Positions 1-9,988 are shown, counted from the stretch's first letter. The stretch is 63,174 nucleotides of DNA from an uncultured Caulobacterales bacterium (GCA_903862425.1 CAIOYC010000042.1:1-63174); one strand, 5' to 3'. The notes: generated from the sequence alone by a model not told the origin. A program made the numbers and translations.

Positions 1-289
1 GGAGCGTCGAGGGCGGGGTAAGACAACCCGCCTATCCGGGAGCGCGTGGATGCGTCCGGCCCGTGCGTGGGATGGTAGAGACGGGGTCGGAGAATGGCCC
101 GCGATCACGCCCACGAAGCCGAAGGGACCTGGGTCGCGCCAGGCGCCCCGGAGGCGCAACGGATCACGCGGAGCATCCTGGCTTCGTCGAAACCCACAGC
201 GCACTACCCACGGTCCCGGACGGGGCCGGGATGCTCCGCACCCTCCCCACACCGGTTTGCAGCCGTAGAGCGCCGAGGTGCGCCTGACG
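1..289. other. Gene-free stretch with long inverted repeats
   Basis: I find no convincing coding region here; the short open frames have no recognisable protein features. The stretch holds an inverted repeat with arms at 168-181 and 226-239, 14 pairs with one G-U wobble, enclosing a 44-base loop. A smaller hairpin lies near 11-32, where GGCGGG pairs with CCCGCC. This could be a structured RNA or the trailing end of a locus outside the window. I compared it by eye with RNase P RNA, tmRNA, SRP RNA and tRNA and recognised none. Confidence 0.3.
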
Positions 290-321
290 AAAATCGCCGG
301 ACCGCGTGAGCGATCCGGCGA
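290..321 (-). terminator. Rho-independent terminator after first thiolase
   Basis: On the minus strand an 8-base perfect stem (arms 314-321 and 294-301, loop of 12) is followed directly by four T residues (293-290). It lies about 45 bases past the stop codon of the thiolase ending at 367, which is the expected position and orientation for an intrinsic terminator. Confidence 0.65.
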
Positions 322-366
322 CTTTGGTGGCTCAAGTCGAAGCGCCGGATAGCCCGACGCTAAGGC

Positions 367-1554
367 TCAGAAGATTTCAAAGAGGCCGGCGGCGCCCATG
401 CCGCCACCGACGCACATGGTGACGACGCCGTACTTGGCCTTGCGGCGCTTGCCTTCCATGAGGAGGTGGCCGGTGCAGCGCGCGCCGGTCATCCCGTAGG
501 GGTGGCCGATGGCGATGGAGCCCCCGTTGACGTTGTACTTTTCCGGGTCGATGCCGAGGGTGTCGCGGGCATAGAGGCACTGGGAGGCGAAGGCCTCGTT
601 CAGTTCCCAAAGGTCGATATCCTCGACCTTCAGGCCGTGGCGCGAGAGCAGGCGGGGCACGGCGTAGATCGGACCGATGCCCATCTCGTCGGGCTCGCAA
701 CCGGCGACGGCGAAGCCCATGAAGCGGCCCATGGGCTCGATGTTGCGCTTTGCGGCCTCACCGGCCTCCATCATCACCACGGCCGCGGCGCCGTCCGACA
801 GCTGGGAGGCGTTGCCGGCGGTGACGAAATTGCCCTCGCCGCGGACGGGCTTCAGGGAGGCCAGGCCCTCGAGGGTGGTGTCGGGACGGTTGCACTCATC
901 CTTGTCCACCACATAGTCGACGATGCTTTCCTCGCCGGTGGCCTTGTCGACCTTCTTCATCTTAGTGGCGAGGGGCACGATCTCGTCCTTGAACAGGCCC
1001 GCCTGCTGGGCGGCGGCGATCTTCAGCTGGCTGCGCAGGGCGTATTCGTCCTGGTACTCGCGGCTGACGCCATAGCGCTGGGCGACGATGTCGGCGGTCT
1101 CGATCATCGGCATCCACAGGGCCGGCTTGTGCTGCATCAGGTATTCTTCGGTGTAGAAATAGGTGTTCATCCGGCCGCCCATCTGGACCAGCGAGATGGA
1201 CTCCAGGCCGCCGCCGACCGCGACCGGCGCGCCTTCGTTGCGGATATAGTTGGCGGCGATGGCGATGGCGTTCAGGCCCGAGGAGCAGAAGCGGTTGATC
1301 GTCGAGCCGGAGGTGGTGACCGGGCAGCCGGCGCGGATGGCGGCCAGGCGGGCGATGTTGCCGCCGGTGGCGCCCTCGGGCTGACCGGAGCCGAGCACCA
1401 CTTCCTCGACCTCGGCGGCGTCGATGCCGGCGCGCTGGATGGCGTGCTCGATCACGTGGCCGGCCATGGTGGCGCCGTGGGTGTTGTTGAAGCCGCCGCG
1501 GATGGACTTGGCCATCCCGGTGCGGGCGTAGGAGACGATGACGGCGTCGCGCAT
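367..1554 (-). CDS. Thiolase (acetyl-CoA C-acyltransferase), copy 1
   Basis: A 395-residue thiolase of usual family length. It should catalyse thiolytic cleavage of 3-ketoacyl-CoA, or the reverse condensation, in the cytoplasm. The nucleophilic cysteine is Cys90 in NRFCSSG. The [16 protein letters not shown] block carries the catalytic His, and the C-terminal [10 protein letters not shown] block carries the second catalytic Cys. It is strongly similar along its length to the next thiolase (1712-2884), with the same strand and a related upstream block, so the two look like a tandem duplication. A good intrinsic terminator follows. The sequence does not reveal the acyl chain specificity. FadA-type degradative activity is more likely than biosynthetic activity, given the other acyl-CoA genes in the window. 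Confidence 0.93.
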   Translation of the reverse strand: MRDAVIVSYARTGMAKSIRGGFNNTHGATMAGHVIEHAIQRAGIDAAEVEEVVLGSGQPEGATGGNIARLAAIRAGCPVTTSGSTINRFCSSGLNAIAIAANYIRNEGAPVAVGGGLESISLVQMGGRMNTYFYTEEYLMQHKPALWMPMIETADIVAQRYGVSREYQDEYALRSQLKIAAAQQAGLFKDEIVPLATKMKKVDKATGEESIVDYVVDKDECNRPDTTLEGLASLKPVRGEGNFVTAGNASQLSDGAAAVVMMEAGEAAKRNIEPMGRFMGFAVAGCEPDEMGIGPIYAVPRLLSRHGLKVEDIDLWELNEAFASQCLYARDTLGIDPEKYNVNGGSIAIGHPYGMTGARCTGHLLMEGKRRKAKYGVVTMCVGGGMGAAGLFEIF

Positions 1555-1587
1555 AGGCGGGTTCCTGCAGGCTTTGGAGGCAATTTA

Positions 1588-1624
1588 GAAGGCCGGGTAT
1601 GGCCCCTTCGCAACGCAACCTAAT
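1588..1624 (-). promoter_or_regulatory. Conserved upstream block of thiolase copy 1
   Basis: Read on the minus strand, this block (ATTAGG, then a GTGCG/TTGCG segment, then AAGGGGCCATACC, then GCCTTC) is repeated with few changes upstream of thiolase copy 2 at 2912-2946. Such conservation in non-coding DNA points to a shared promoter or operator duplicated with the gene. The exact -35 and -10 elements are not clear by eye. Confidence 0.45.
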
Positions 1625-1645
1625 GCGGCGAGGTCGCAAACGCCA

Positions 1646-1677
1646 GAGGGGCAGGACGCAATGGCGTCCCGCCCCTC
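1646..1677 (-). terminator. Strong hairpin after second thiolase
   Basis: A 14-base stem with a single A-C mismatch and a four-base loop (arms 1646-1659 and 1664-1677) lies 35 bases past the stop of the thiolase ending at 1712. It is very GC-rich and has no clear T-tract on the minus strand, so it is either a weakly canonical terminator or an mRNA-stabilising hairpin. Confidence 0.5.
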
Positions 1678-1711
1678 CTCAGCGACCCAGCAGAGGCGAT
1701 GAAGTCGAGTT

Positions 1712-2884
<1,173 letters not shown>

Positions 2885-2911
2885 GGACAGTTCCCTAGGA
2901 CGAGTTGTTTG

Positions 2912-2946
2912 GAAGGCTCGGTATGGCCCTTTGCGCGCACCCTAAT
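2912..2946 (-). promoter_or_regulatory. Conserved upstream block of thiolase copy 2
   Basis: This block corresponds to 1588-1624 upstream of copy 1. On the minus strand both read ATTAGG, a GTGCG/TTGCG segment, AAGGG(G)CCATACC and GCCTTC in the same order and nearly the same spacing. It is probably a duplicated promoter or regulator binding region. The regulator is unknown. Confidence 0.45.
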
Positions 2947-2980
2947 CCGGGACTTTTGGAAACGCCACCCCCTGGCCCAG

Positions 2981-3097
2981 TCAGGGAGCGCCTCTCTCAA
3001 AATGGAGCTGAGTGAGGAGCAGGCCAATCAAAACGATGACAGTAACGGCAACTAGGAGTCGCTCGAGGATACCCTTGGAGGTCCAACGATGACCCAT
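2981..3097 (-). CDS. Small single-pass membrane protein (38 aa)
   Basis: A 38-codon open frame whose ATG (3097-3095) overlaps the TGA (3099-3097) of the upstream M28 peptidase in a TGATG arrangement, the usual sign of translational coupling. Residues 1-13 are polar and basic (MGHRWTSKGILER). Residues about 14-29 form one strongly hydrophobic segment (LLVAVTVIVLIGLLLT). A short polar tail follows. This predicts an N-in single-pass inner-membrane microprotein. No family is recognised. Its coupling to a secreted peptidase suggests an accessory or anchoring role, which is inference only. It is well below the usual size cut-off for gene calling. Confidence 0.6.
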   Translation of the reverse strand: MGHRWTSKGILERLLVAVTVIVLIGLLLTQLHFERGAP

Positions 3098-4713
3098 CAC
3101 GGCTTCGGCCGATAAGAGCTATCCGCCTTCCACACCGGCCGCCCGTCCGCGTTGGCGACCCTGTCCACGAGACCATAGAAGAAGTCGTCGAAGGTCTGGG
3201 CGGCAGCGAAGTCCATGGGTTGGCCGATGTCATCCTGCGGGCGGTGGTAGCGGACCTGATACCATTCCCGATAGCGTTTCTCCGCGTCGGTTCCGGGGTC
3301 GTAGCCGAACACGAAGCCCGTGGCCGGCACGCCGATCTGCATGAAGGGATAATGGTCGGCGCGGCGCACGAGGTTGCGCTCCGGCTCGCGATCGGGACGG
3401 ATCTCGATGCCCATGCTCGCCGCCACGGCCTTGGCGTCTTCGCCGAGGGTGGAGTCGGTTACGGCGTGCATGGTCAGAATCTTCAGAGGAAACAGCGGAC
3501 GAAGCTGGTCGAGATTGATGTCGGCGACGAGCGAAGACTTGGCCACGGTAGGATGGCGGGTGAACCAGATCGCGCCGAGCAGGCCCTTTTCCTCGCCGGT
3601 GAAGGCGCAGAACAGGATCGAACGCCTTGGGATTTTGCCGGAGGCCTTGATCCGGTCCGCCTGCTGGACCAGCAGCGCCACATAGGCCGCGTCGTCGAGC
3701 GCCCCGTTATAGAGGTCATCGCCGCGCACCGCCTCGCCGTGGCCATAGCCGTCGAGGTGGGCGGACAGGGCCACCACCTCGGCCTTCAGCATCGGATCGG
3801 AGCCGGGCAACAGGCCAAGCACGTTGGGCGATTCCAGGTCGCGCTGGCTGAGGGCGAAGCGGGCGTGCAGGCGGGCCGGAATGTCGAAGGTCTCCAGCCC
3901 CTTCTGATGTCCGCCGTCGTCCAGGATCTGGCGCGCGTTGCGGCCCGTGCCGGTGATCAGCTTGGCGAACCCGTCGTCGCTCAGGCGCATGATGGCGAAG
4001 CCCTTGGGGCCGGAGATGGTCTGGCCGCGGAAACCGACGGTGCGGGCATAGGCGTCGGGCCAGCGGGCCGGCTCGATGGTGAACAGGGGATCGTCCACCT
4101 GGATCACGCCGAGCGCTCCAGCCTCGGACGCCGCCTGCACCCGCTGCGCCCCGGTGACCATCCCGGCGCGACGGGTGTCGAAACAGACGACGATCTTGCC
4201 CTTCACCTCGCCGAGCGAGGCCGCTTCGCAATAGCCGCGGAACACCAGTTGCCCGTCGATCTCGGTGGGCAGGGTGTCGTTGGCGCGCACGGTGATCTCG
4301 TGCAGGAACTCCAGCGGCTCGGTGCGTTTGGGGCCGCCCATGCCGGGGACGAAGCCCACAGCCGCGCCCAGAACCCCGCCGCCCTTGCTCGGCGGTTCGC
4401 GCTCGATGACGAAGCTGGTCCCGGCCTTCTCGACCTTAACCTCGTGCAGGGGCACGGTCTGGAAGAAGGTCTCGCTGTCGCCCGCCGGCTTCAGCCCGGC
4501 CTCGGCAAACCGCTTGGCTACGATGTCGGCGGCCTTCCGATAGCCGGGCGAGCCAGTGTCGCGGCCGTCCATGTCGTCGCCCGAAAGCTGTTCGGTCAGC
4601 GCCCACCAAGCCTTTGTGTCGGCGTCCTTGATCTCGCCCACCCGCGATTTCGGAGCGGCGGCGGCCTGGCTGGCGACGAGGAGGGCGAAGGCGAGTGGGG
4701 CGAGTTTGCGCAT
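3097..4713 (-). CDS. Secreted M28-family metallopeptidase
   Basis: A 538-residue zinc peptidase of family M28 (aminopeptidase type), probably periplasmic or secreted. The start at 4713 is chosen because it gives a clean signal peptide (MRKLAPLAFALLVASQAAAA); longer frames upstream lack protein character. A PA-type insert precedes the catalytic domain. The metal and catalytic residues appear in order: SAHLDGYG (His, Asp), YNGALDDAA (Asp), FTGEEKGLLG (Glu-Glu), DINLDQL (Asp) and a late HYPFMQIGVPA His. Such enzymes release N-terminal residues from peptides taken as nutrients. Its stop codon overlaps the start of the 38-residue membrane protein. Divergent from rlmN. Confidence 0.88.
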   Translation of the reverse strand: MRKLAPLAFALLVASQAAAAPKSRVGEIKDADTKAWWALTEQLSGDDMDGRDTGSPGYRKAADIVAKRFAEAGLKPAGDSETFFQTVPLHEVKVEKAGTSFVIEREPPSKGGGVLGAAVGFVPGMGGPKRTEPLEFLHEITVRANDTLPTEIDGQLVFRGYCEAASLGEVKGKIVVCFDTRRAGMVTGAQRVQAASEAGALGVIQVDDPLFTIEPARWPDAYARTVGFRGQTISGPKGFAIMRLSDDGFAKLITGTGRNARQILDDGGHQKGLETFDIPARLHARFALSQRDLESPNVLGLLPGSDPMLKAEVVALSAHLDGYGHGEAVRGDDLYNGALDDAAYVALLVQQADRIKASGKIPRRSILFCAFTGEEKGLLGAIWFTRHPTVAKSSLVADINLDQLRPLFPLKILTMHAVTDSTLGEDAKAVAASMGIEIRPDREPERNLVRRADHYPFMQIGVPATGFVFGYDPGTDAEKRYREWYQVRYHRPQDDIGQPMDFAAAQTFDDFFYGLVDRVANADGRPVWKADSSYRPKP

Positions 4714-4846
4714 GGGACCATGGGAGCGAAATCTTCGCCGCACCACAAGCGCGGGGTGGAGATTTCCTTCGGCGCGCTGCCATTTTGTCGGTCGGGCCCT
4801 TATCTGATAAAGACCGGCCACAGTCGCTTCTGGAACGCTTCCGCCC

Positions 4847-6031
4847 ATGACGAGCCTGACGCTCGATCTTTCCCACGCCCGCCCTGCGTCCGCGCCGGTT
4901 GTCGCCTCGCCCAATCTGGCCGGGATGACGCGTGCCGAGCTGGCGACGGCGCTGGTGGAATCGAACGTGGTCGAATCCGCCAAGGTAAAGATGCGCGCAA
5001 GCCAGCTGTGGCGCTGGATGCATATCGACGGCGTTACCGACTTCGCCGCCATGACCAATGTGTCAAAGGAACTGCAGGCCAAGCTCGCCGCCCGCTTCAC
5101 CATCGCACGGGCCGAAGTGATCGAGCGGCAGGTGTCCAAGGACGGCACGCGCAAATGGCTGATCCGCACCGCGCCGGGCATCGAGATCGAGAGCGTCTAT
5201 ATTCCCGGCGTCGGTCGAGCCGGAGCCCTGTGCGTGTCGAGCCAGGTGGGCTGCACCCTGAACTGCACCTTCTGCCATACGGGCACCCAGGCCCTGGTGC
5301 GCAACCTCACCGCCGCTGAAATCATCGCCCAGGTGCAGGTGGCCAAGAACGATCTGGGCGAGTGGGGCACGCCCAATAGGCCCCTTGGCGATGGGGATGG
5401 CGAGCGGATGCTGTCCAACATCGTCTTCATGGGCATGGGCGAGCCGCTCTACAATCTGCCCAGCGTGGCCAAGGCCATCGAGGTGATCGCCGACAATGAG
5501 GGCATCGCCATCTCGCGTCGGCGCATCACCGTCTCCACCTCGGGCGTCGTGCCGGAGCTGCAGGCCCTGGGCGAAACCACCCAGGCCATGCTCGCCATCA
5601 GCCTGCACGCCACCCACGATGACCTGCGCAACGAGCTTGTGCCGCTCAACAGAAAATACCCCATCGCCGAACTGATGGACGGCATCCGCGCCTATCCCGG
5701 CATATCCAACGCCCGTCGGGTCACCTTCGAATACGTGATGCTTAAGGGCGTCAACGACAGCCCCGCCGAGGCGCGGGCGCTGGTGAAGCTGCTCGAAGGC
5801 ATTCCGGCCAAGATCAATCTGATCCCGTTCAATCCGTGGCCAGGCAGCGCTTACGAATGCTCTTCCTGGTCGACCATCGAGACCTTCGCCGCGATCCTGA
5901 ACCGGGCGGGCTATTCCTCGCCGATCCGTACGCCACGGGGGCGCGACATCCTCGCCGCCTGTGGCCAGTTGAAGTCGGAGAGCGAGAAGCTGCGGGCCTC
6001 GGCGCGGCGGAAGCTGGAAACCGCGCAATGA
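4847..6031 (+). CDS. rlmN: 23S rRNA/tRNA adenine-C2 methyltransferase RlmN
   Basis: A 394-residue radical-SAM enzyme that methylates C2 of A2503 in 23S rRNA and A37 of some tRNAs. The cluster-binding CxxxCxxC is seen at Cys136, Cys140 and Cys143 ([12 protein letters not shown]). The GMGEPLYN motif and the mechanistic cysteine near the C-terminus (AACGQLKSE) are both present. Length and motif order are typical. The ATG at 4847 precedes a short variable N-terminus. The gene is divergent from the M28 peptidase and is followed after nine bases by a DUF350 membrane protein and then a trypsin-like protease, which may be co-transcribed. Confidence 0.96.
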   Translation: MTSLTLDLSHARPASAPVVASPNLAGMTRAELATALVESNVVESAKVKMRASQLWRWMHIDGVTDFAAMTNVSKELQAKLAARFTIARAEVIERQVSKDGTRKWLIRTAPGIEIESVYIPGVGRAGALCVSSQVGCTLNCTFCHTGTQALVRNLTAAEIIAQVQVAKNDLGEWGTPNRPLGDGDGERMLSNIVFMGMGEPLYNLPSVAKAIEVIADNEGIAISRRRITVSTSGVVPELQALGETTQAMLAISLHATHDDLRNELVPLNRKYPIAELMDGIRAYPGISNARRVTFEYVMLKGVNDSPAEARALVKLLEGIPAKINLIPFNPWPGSAYECSSWSTIETFAAILNRAGYSSPIRTPRGRDILAACGQLKSESEKLRASARRKLETAQ

Positions 6032-6040
6032 CGGCTGCTC

Positions 6041-6454
6041 ATGACGCCTGAGGTTCAGGCGTTCGCCACCGGCTTCCCGCTCACCCTGCTTCACGCCGGG
6101 GTGACCCTGTTGCTGCTGATGCTGGGAGCTACCCTGTACACGGTGCTGTCGCCGCACAAGGAGTTCGCCGCCATCGACGCCGGGCATTCGGCGGCGGCGA
6201 TCTCGCTGGGCGGTGTAGTGCTGGGTTTGGCCATCCCCCTGGCGGTGGCGCTTTCGGCCTCGCCTTCGCTGTTGGAGATCGTGCTCTGGGGCGCGTCCAT
6301 CGTCGTGGTTCAGCTGCTGGTCTTCGTGCTGATCGACAAGCTGCTGGGCGGCCTACCGCAGAGGGCGCGGGAGGGCGAGGTGGGGGCCGCCGCGCTTCTC
6401 GCCTCGGCCCGGGTCTCAGCCGCCTTGATCCTCGCCGCCGCCGTGGCCGGCTAG
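6041..6454 (+). CDS. DUF350 family inner-membrane protein
   Basis: A 137-residue protein with four predicted membrane segments: around residues 11-30, 45-66, 73-94 and 116-136. The GHSAAAISLGGVVLGLAIPLA stretch is typical of the DUF350 (YjfL-type) family. No enzymatic motif is seen and the family's function is not established. It starts nine bases after rlmN and is followed after 18 bases by a membrane-anchored protease-like gene, so the three probably form one transcript. Confidence 0.8.
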   Translation: MTPEVQAFATGFPLTLLHAGVTLLLLMLGATLYTVLSPHKEFAAIDAGHSAAAISLGGVVLGLAIPLAVALSASPSLLEIVLWGASIVVVQLLVFVLIDKLLGGLPQRAREGEVGAAALLASARVSAALILAAAVAG

Positions 6455-6472
6455 ACCTCGGCGGGGCGGGGC

Positions 6473-7345
6473 ATGCAGTTCCCGCGCCTGCCGGTCGGCC
6501 TCGTCTATGGCGCGGTGGTGGTGGCGCTGATCTTCGCCGCCCTCGGTCGCCGCGAGAACGCCGATTCGCCCGAAGCGCCCCCGCCTCCCTCGGCGGAAGA
6601 GGGCGCGCTGCTCGCTCCCGCTTCGGCCTTCGATCCTGCCATCGTGGTCAAGACCCCCGCCGGTCCCGCCGGCCCGAGCTCTGGCACCGCCTTCTCCGTC
6701 GCGGATCAGGGCGTATGGCTCACCGCCCGCCATGTGGTCGCCGGCTGCAGGAAGATCGCCCTGATGGAGAGTCCCGGCCGCGCCGCCGAGGCGAACATCG
6801 CGCCCGGCGGCCTCTCGCCCGACAGTGGCCCACCCTCCGACCTCGCGGTTCTCGTTACCCGGGGCGGCGCGCCCGCCCTGCCGCTCGCGTCTTCCGCCCT
6901 TCGCCTGGGCGAGCGCAGCTTCCATCCCGGCTACCCCCAGGGTCAAGCAGGGGAGGCCACCAGCCGTCTGATCGGTCGCCAGACCCTCGAACTGCGGGGC
7001 CGCATCGCCCCCGGACGAATGGCCAAGAGCCGCGCCGAGCAGGTGCTGGCCTGGGCCGAGGCGGGCCGCACGGATGGGCTGAAGGGCGACCTTTCCGGCC
7101 TCTCCGGTGCGCCGGTGCTGGACACGCGCGGGCAGGTGGTGGCGGTCACCCTCGCCGAGGCGCCGCGCCGGGGTCGCATCTACACCACCCCGCCCGAAGC
7201 CATTCGAGCCGCCCTCGCCCGCGCCCACATCCCGCTGCCCGCCGGGCCGCCCACGGAGCCTGTGACGGTGGAGAATTACGGCCGCGTTGCCGACGCCCTG
7301 CGCCGCGACCTGCGTGTCACCCAGGTGGTCTGCCTCGACCGCTAG
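6473..7345 (+). CDS. Membrane-anchored trypsin-like serine protease
   Basis: A 290-residue protein. A short N-terminal hydrophobic segment (about residues 6-22) suggests an uncleaved anchor or signal. A chymotrypsin-fold domain follows: GTAFSV, WLTARHVVAGC (catalytic His), PPSDLAVL (catalytic Asp) and LSGLSGAPVLD (catalytic Ser in GxSGxP). No PDZ domain is visible, so it is simpler than DegP/HtrA. The active site should face the periplasm. It lies directly downstream of the DUF350 protein with an 18-base gap, suggesting a functional pair. Substrates are unknown. Confidence 0.8.
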   Translation: MQFPRLPVGLVYGAVVVALIFAALGRRENADSPEAPPPPSAEEGALLAPASAFDPAIVVKTPAGPAGPSSGTAFSVADQGVWLTARHVVAGCRKIALMESPGRAAEANIAPGGLSPDSGPPSDLAVLVTRGGAPALPLASSALRLGERSFHPGYPQGQAGEATSRLIGRQTLELRGRIAPGRMAKSRAEQVLAWAEAGRTDGLKGDLSGLSGAPVLDTRGQVVAVTLAEAPRRGRIYTTPPEAIRAALARAHIPLPAGPPTEPVTVENYGRVADALRRDLRVTQVVCLDR

Positions 7346-7388
7346 ACAGGCCTTGCCGTGACCTGGCGGATGACGGCAAGCTGCGCCC

Positions 7389-7781
7389 ATGAAAGCCCGC
7401 CTCGCCGCCGCCCTTGTCCTCGCCGCGACTCTGATCTGCGCCAGCGTCGCCGCTGCGGCCGACCTGCCGCCGAGCTATGGCCTGATCGGCTCGATGACCG
7501 CCAAGCCCGGCCAGCGCGACGCGCTGATCGCGGCGGTGGCCTCGGGCACGGACGCCATGCCGGGCTGCTACAGCTACGTGATCGCCGCCGACGCCGCGAA
7601 CCCTGACCTGATCTGGATCACCGAGGTGTGGGACACCAAGGCGAGCCATGACAATTCCCTCAAGCTCCCCGCCGTCCAGGCCGCGATCGCCAAGGCCCGC
7701 CCCCTGATCGCCGGAATGGGCGGCCAGACCATCACCACCCCAATCGCAGGCGGCGGCCCGCGCTGGGAGAAAAGGCCATAG
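7389..7781 (+). CDS. Secreted antibiotic-biosynthesis-monooxygenase-fold protein
   Basis: A 130-residue protein with a clear Sec signal peptide (about residues 1-23, ending ASVAAAAD). One ABM-type ferredoxin-like domain follows. The sequence pattern from GLIGSMTAKPGQRDALIAAV through PGCYSYVIA to WITEVWDTKASHD is characteristic of the family. Cytoplasmic members include quinone or heme-degrading monooxygenases; a periplasmic location is less common. Its stop codon is directly adjacent to the next ATG at 7782. A function beyond the fold cannot be assigned. Confidence 0.75.
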   Translation: MKARLAAALVLAATLICASVAAAADLPPSYGLIGSMTAKPGQRDALIAAVASGTDAMPGCYSYVIAADAANPDLIWITEVWDTKASHDNSLKLPAVQAAIAKARPLIAGMGGQTITTPIAGGGPRWEKRP

Positions 7782-8216
7782 ATGCGACGGGAATATTCCA
7801 AGGCCGAGCGATTGGAGCGCACCTGCCTTCGCGTAGCTGCTCATATCCGCGAATTATGGGAGGAGACAGGTAGGTCGGACACGCGGCTGCTGGACGGGCT
7901 CTTCATCCCTGATGAGCTGGTTCTGGCGGGCCATTCACATGCCTTTTCCGCCAAAGGTCGCCGGGAGCATGTCGTTCCTCGTCGGGTCGTCATCAACGAG
8001 TGCATCCGGATGGTGAAGGCCAAAGAGCCTGACATTGCCGTGGCGGCGTTCATTCGTGATCACGTCAGGATCGTGATGATCTCCAAGGAGGAGTGCGAGC
8101 GGCTCGATCGGCGTGGAGCCTTCAAGCAACGAATGCCCGAATCCTGGAAAATCGGCGGCGACATTTTCGCCCGGCTCGAAGCAGCCGAAATCGCGTGGAG
8201 TCCCAAGGCCGATTGA
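7782..8216 (+). CDS. Hypothetical protein with EHVVPR motif
   Basis: A 144-residue cytoplasmic protein with no recognised family. The N-terminus is helical and charged (MRREYSKAERLERTC). A central HSHAFSAKGRREHVVPRRVVINEC segment holds histidines in a pattern that faintly recalls HNH-type sites, but the later residues of such a site are not clear. The base composition looks less GC-biased than in the neighbours, a possible sign of recent acquisition. It starts immediately after the stop of the ABM protein and converges on the DUF885 gene. Function unknown. Confidence 0.6.
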   Translation: MRREYSKAERLERTCLRVAAHIRELWEETGRSDTRLLDGLFIPDELVLAGHSHAFSAKGRREHVVPRRVVINECIRMVKAKEPDIAVAAFIRDHVRIVMISKEECERLDRRGAFKQRMPESWKIGGDIFARLEAAEIAWSPKAD

Positions 8217-8227
8217 AATCGGAAGCC

Positions 8228-9988
8228 TCACCCCGCCGCCTTCCGCGCGGCGATCCAGGCGTCGATACGCTTTTCGAGCAGGTCGAGCGGGACCGGGCCG
8301 TCGAGCAGGATGGCGTCGTGGAAGGCGCGCACGTCGAACTTCGGCCCCAGCGCCGCCTCCGCCCGGTGGCGGAGCGCCATGATCTTCAGTTCGCCGATCT
8401 TGTAGCCCAGCGCCTGGCCCGGCCAGGAGATGTAGCGATCCAGCTCCACCTCGATGTTCTTGGCCGATAGCGCGGTATTGTCGGTGAAGCAGGCCCGCGC
8501 CTGTTCCCGGCTCCAGCGCAGCCAGTGGAGGCCCGTGTCGGCCACCAGGCGGCAGGCGCGCCACATCTCGTAGCTCAGATGACCGAACCGTTCATAGGGC
8601 GTCCGGTAAAGGCCCATCTCGTCGCCGAGCTGCTCCGAATACAGCGCCCAGCCCTCCACGAAGGCGGTCAGCCCGCCGTTGCGGCGGAAGGCCGGCAGGT
8701 CGGTGCGTTCCTGCTGCAGGGCGATCTGCACGTGGTGGCCTGGCTGGCTCTCATGCAGGCTGAGGGCCGGAATCTCGTAGAGCGGCCGCTGATCGAGGTG
8801 GGAGGTATTGACCTCATAGCCGCCGGCGATGCCGAGGGCGGGCGAACCCTCCTCGTAATAGGCCGTGGTGGCGCTCTCCTCGCTCTCGCGGGGGATTTCG
8901 CGCACGGCGAAGGGCAATCGCGGCAGGCGGCCGAACTCGTGGGGCAGCTTGTCGTCCACGGTCTTGGCGAACATCGCCGACTTCTCGAGCAGGGCTTTGC
9001 GCGTGGTGACGTAGAACTGCGGATCGGTACGGAGAAACTGTTGGAAGGCCTTGAAGTCGCCCTTGAAGCCGGAGGCGCGCATCTCCGCCTCCATGGCGGC
9101 GCGGATGCGCTTCACCTCGTCGAGACCGATCTGGTGGATCTGATCGGGGGTCAGGTCGGTGGTGGTGTGACGCGCCACCTCGGCCCGATAGTAGGCCTCG
9201 CCGTTGGGCAGGTCGCGGGCCGCCAGGCTTTTGCGGGCCGCGGGCAGATAGTCGTGTTCGAGAAAGGCGACGAAGGCGGTCTCCGACGGCTTGAACGCCT
9301 CGACGCGCTTCAGCCCCTCGGTCCGCAGCGCCGCCTGATCCGCCGGCGGGATGGAGGGCGGCAGGTCCTTCAGCGGGTTCATCAGGCTGTCGTCGGCCGC
9401 CGCCACCGCCGCCTGCTTGCGGGCGATGGCGAGCACCACCTGCACCGTCGGCGCCGGCTGGGTGAAGCCGGTAGCGATGCCGCGCCGGTCGTTGGCGATC
9501 TCGGTCTCATAGTAAAGCGGCAGGGCTGCGAGGCGTTTCAGATAGGCGTCGGCGTCTGCCCGGTCGCGGATATGGGTATGGCGACCCATCTGCTGCGGCT
9601 CCAGGTGAAAGCCGGAATAGGCGTCGAAATTGATCCGTGCCGTGTCGAGCCGTAGCGAGGCTAGCTGGCTCTTCAGGTCGAAGGCCAGATAGCCGCGATT
9701 AACCGCATCCTCGGAGGTCGGCTCGGAAGGCGGCAGGGCCTTCAGCCGCGCCGCGATGACCTCAAGCGCCTTCTGCTGGGCGGCCAGGGCGGCCGGGCTG
9801 TCATCCTCCAGCTTCGACAACGCCTCTCGATCCCCGTCCTGCGCCGCGAGCCAAGGGTGGAAGCTGCGCTGCTGCGCATCGAAGTCGGCGATGATCTTCG
9901 CCAGTTCAGGCGAAGGCCTGGGCGGCGCTGCGGCGACCGGGGCGGCAAGAACGGCGAACGAGGCGGCGGCAAGGAGCAGAGTTTTCAT
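8228..9988 (-). CDS. DUF885 family secreted metallohydrolase-like protein
   Basis: A 586-residue protein with an N-terminal signal peptide (MKTLLLAAASFAVLAAPVAAA). A long alpha-helical DUF885 domain follows. The key signature is LSLHESQPGHHVQIALQQER, which resembles a zinc-binding HExxxxH helix, with a downstream FVEGWALYSEQLGDEMGLY block that probably contributes further ligands. Family members are probably peptidases or related hydrolases of the envelope, but few are characterised. Transcribed away from the M24 peptidase located just upstream on the same strand (gap 103 bases). Confidence 0.85.
   Translation of the reverse strand: MKTLLLAAASFAVLAAPVAAAPPRPSPELAKIIADFDAQQRSFHPWLAAQDGDREALSKLEDDSPAALAAQQKALEVIAARLKALPPSEPTSEDAVNRGYLAFDLKSQLASLRLDTARINFDAYSGFHLEPQQMGRHTHIRDRADADAYLKRLAALPLYYETEIANDRRGIATGFTQPAPTVQVVLAIARKQAAVAAADDSLMNPLKDLPPSIPPADQAALRTEGLKRVEAFKPSETAFVAFLEHDYLPAARKSLAARDLPNGEAYYRAEVARHTTTDLTPDQIHQIGLDEVKRIRAAMEAEMRASGFKGDFKAFQQFLRTDPQFYVTTRKALLEKSAMFAKTVDDKLPHEFGRLPRLPFAVREIPRESEESATTAYYEEGSPALGIAGGYEVNTSHLDQRPLYEIPALSLHESQPGHHVQIALQQERTDLPAFRRNGGLTAFVEGWALYSEQLGDEMGLYRTPYERFGHLSYEMWRACRLVADTGLHWLRWSREQARACFTDNTALSAKNIEVELDRYISWPGQALGYKIGELKIMALRHRAEAALGPKFDVRAFHDAILLDGPVPLDLLEKRIDAWIAARKAAG

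Noticed and set aside
4714-5181. N-terminal extension of the M28 peptidase up to 5181
   Set aside because: The extension would overlap the divergent rlmN gene and place a signal peptide in mid-protein. The start at 4713 is better.
3220-5319. Plus-strand open frame of 699 codons opposite the M28 peptidase, running into rlmN
   Set aside because: The minus-strand peptidase has all catalytic motifs and a signal peptide, while this frame has none. Its right end is out of frame with rlmN.
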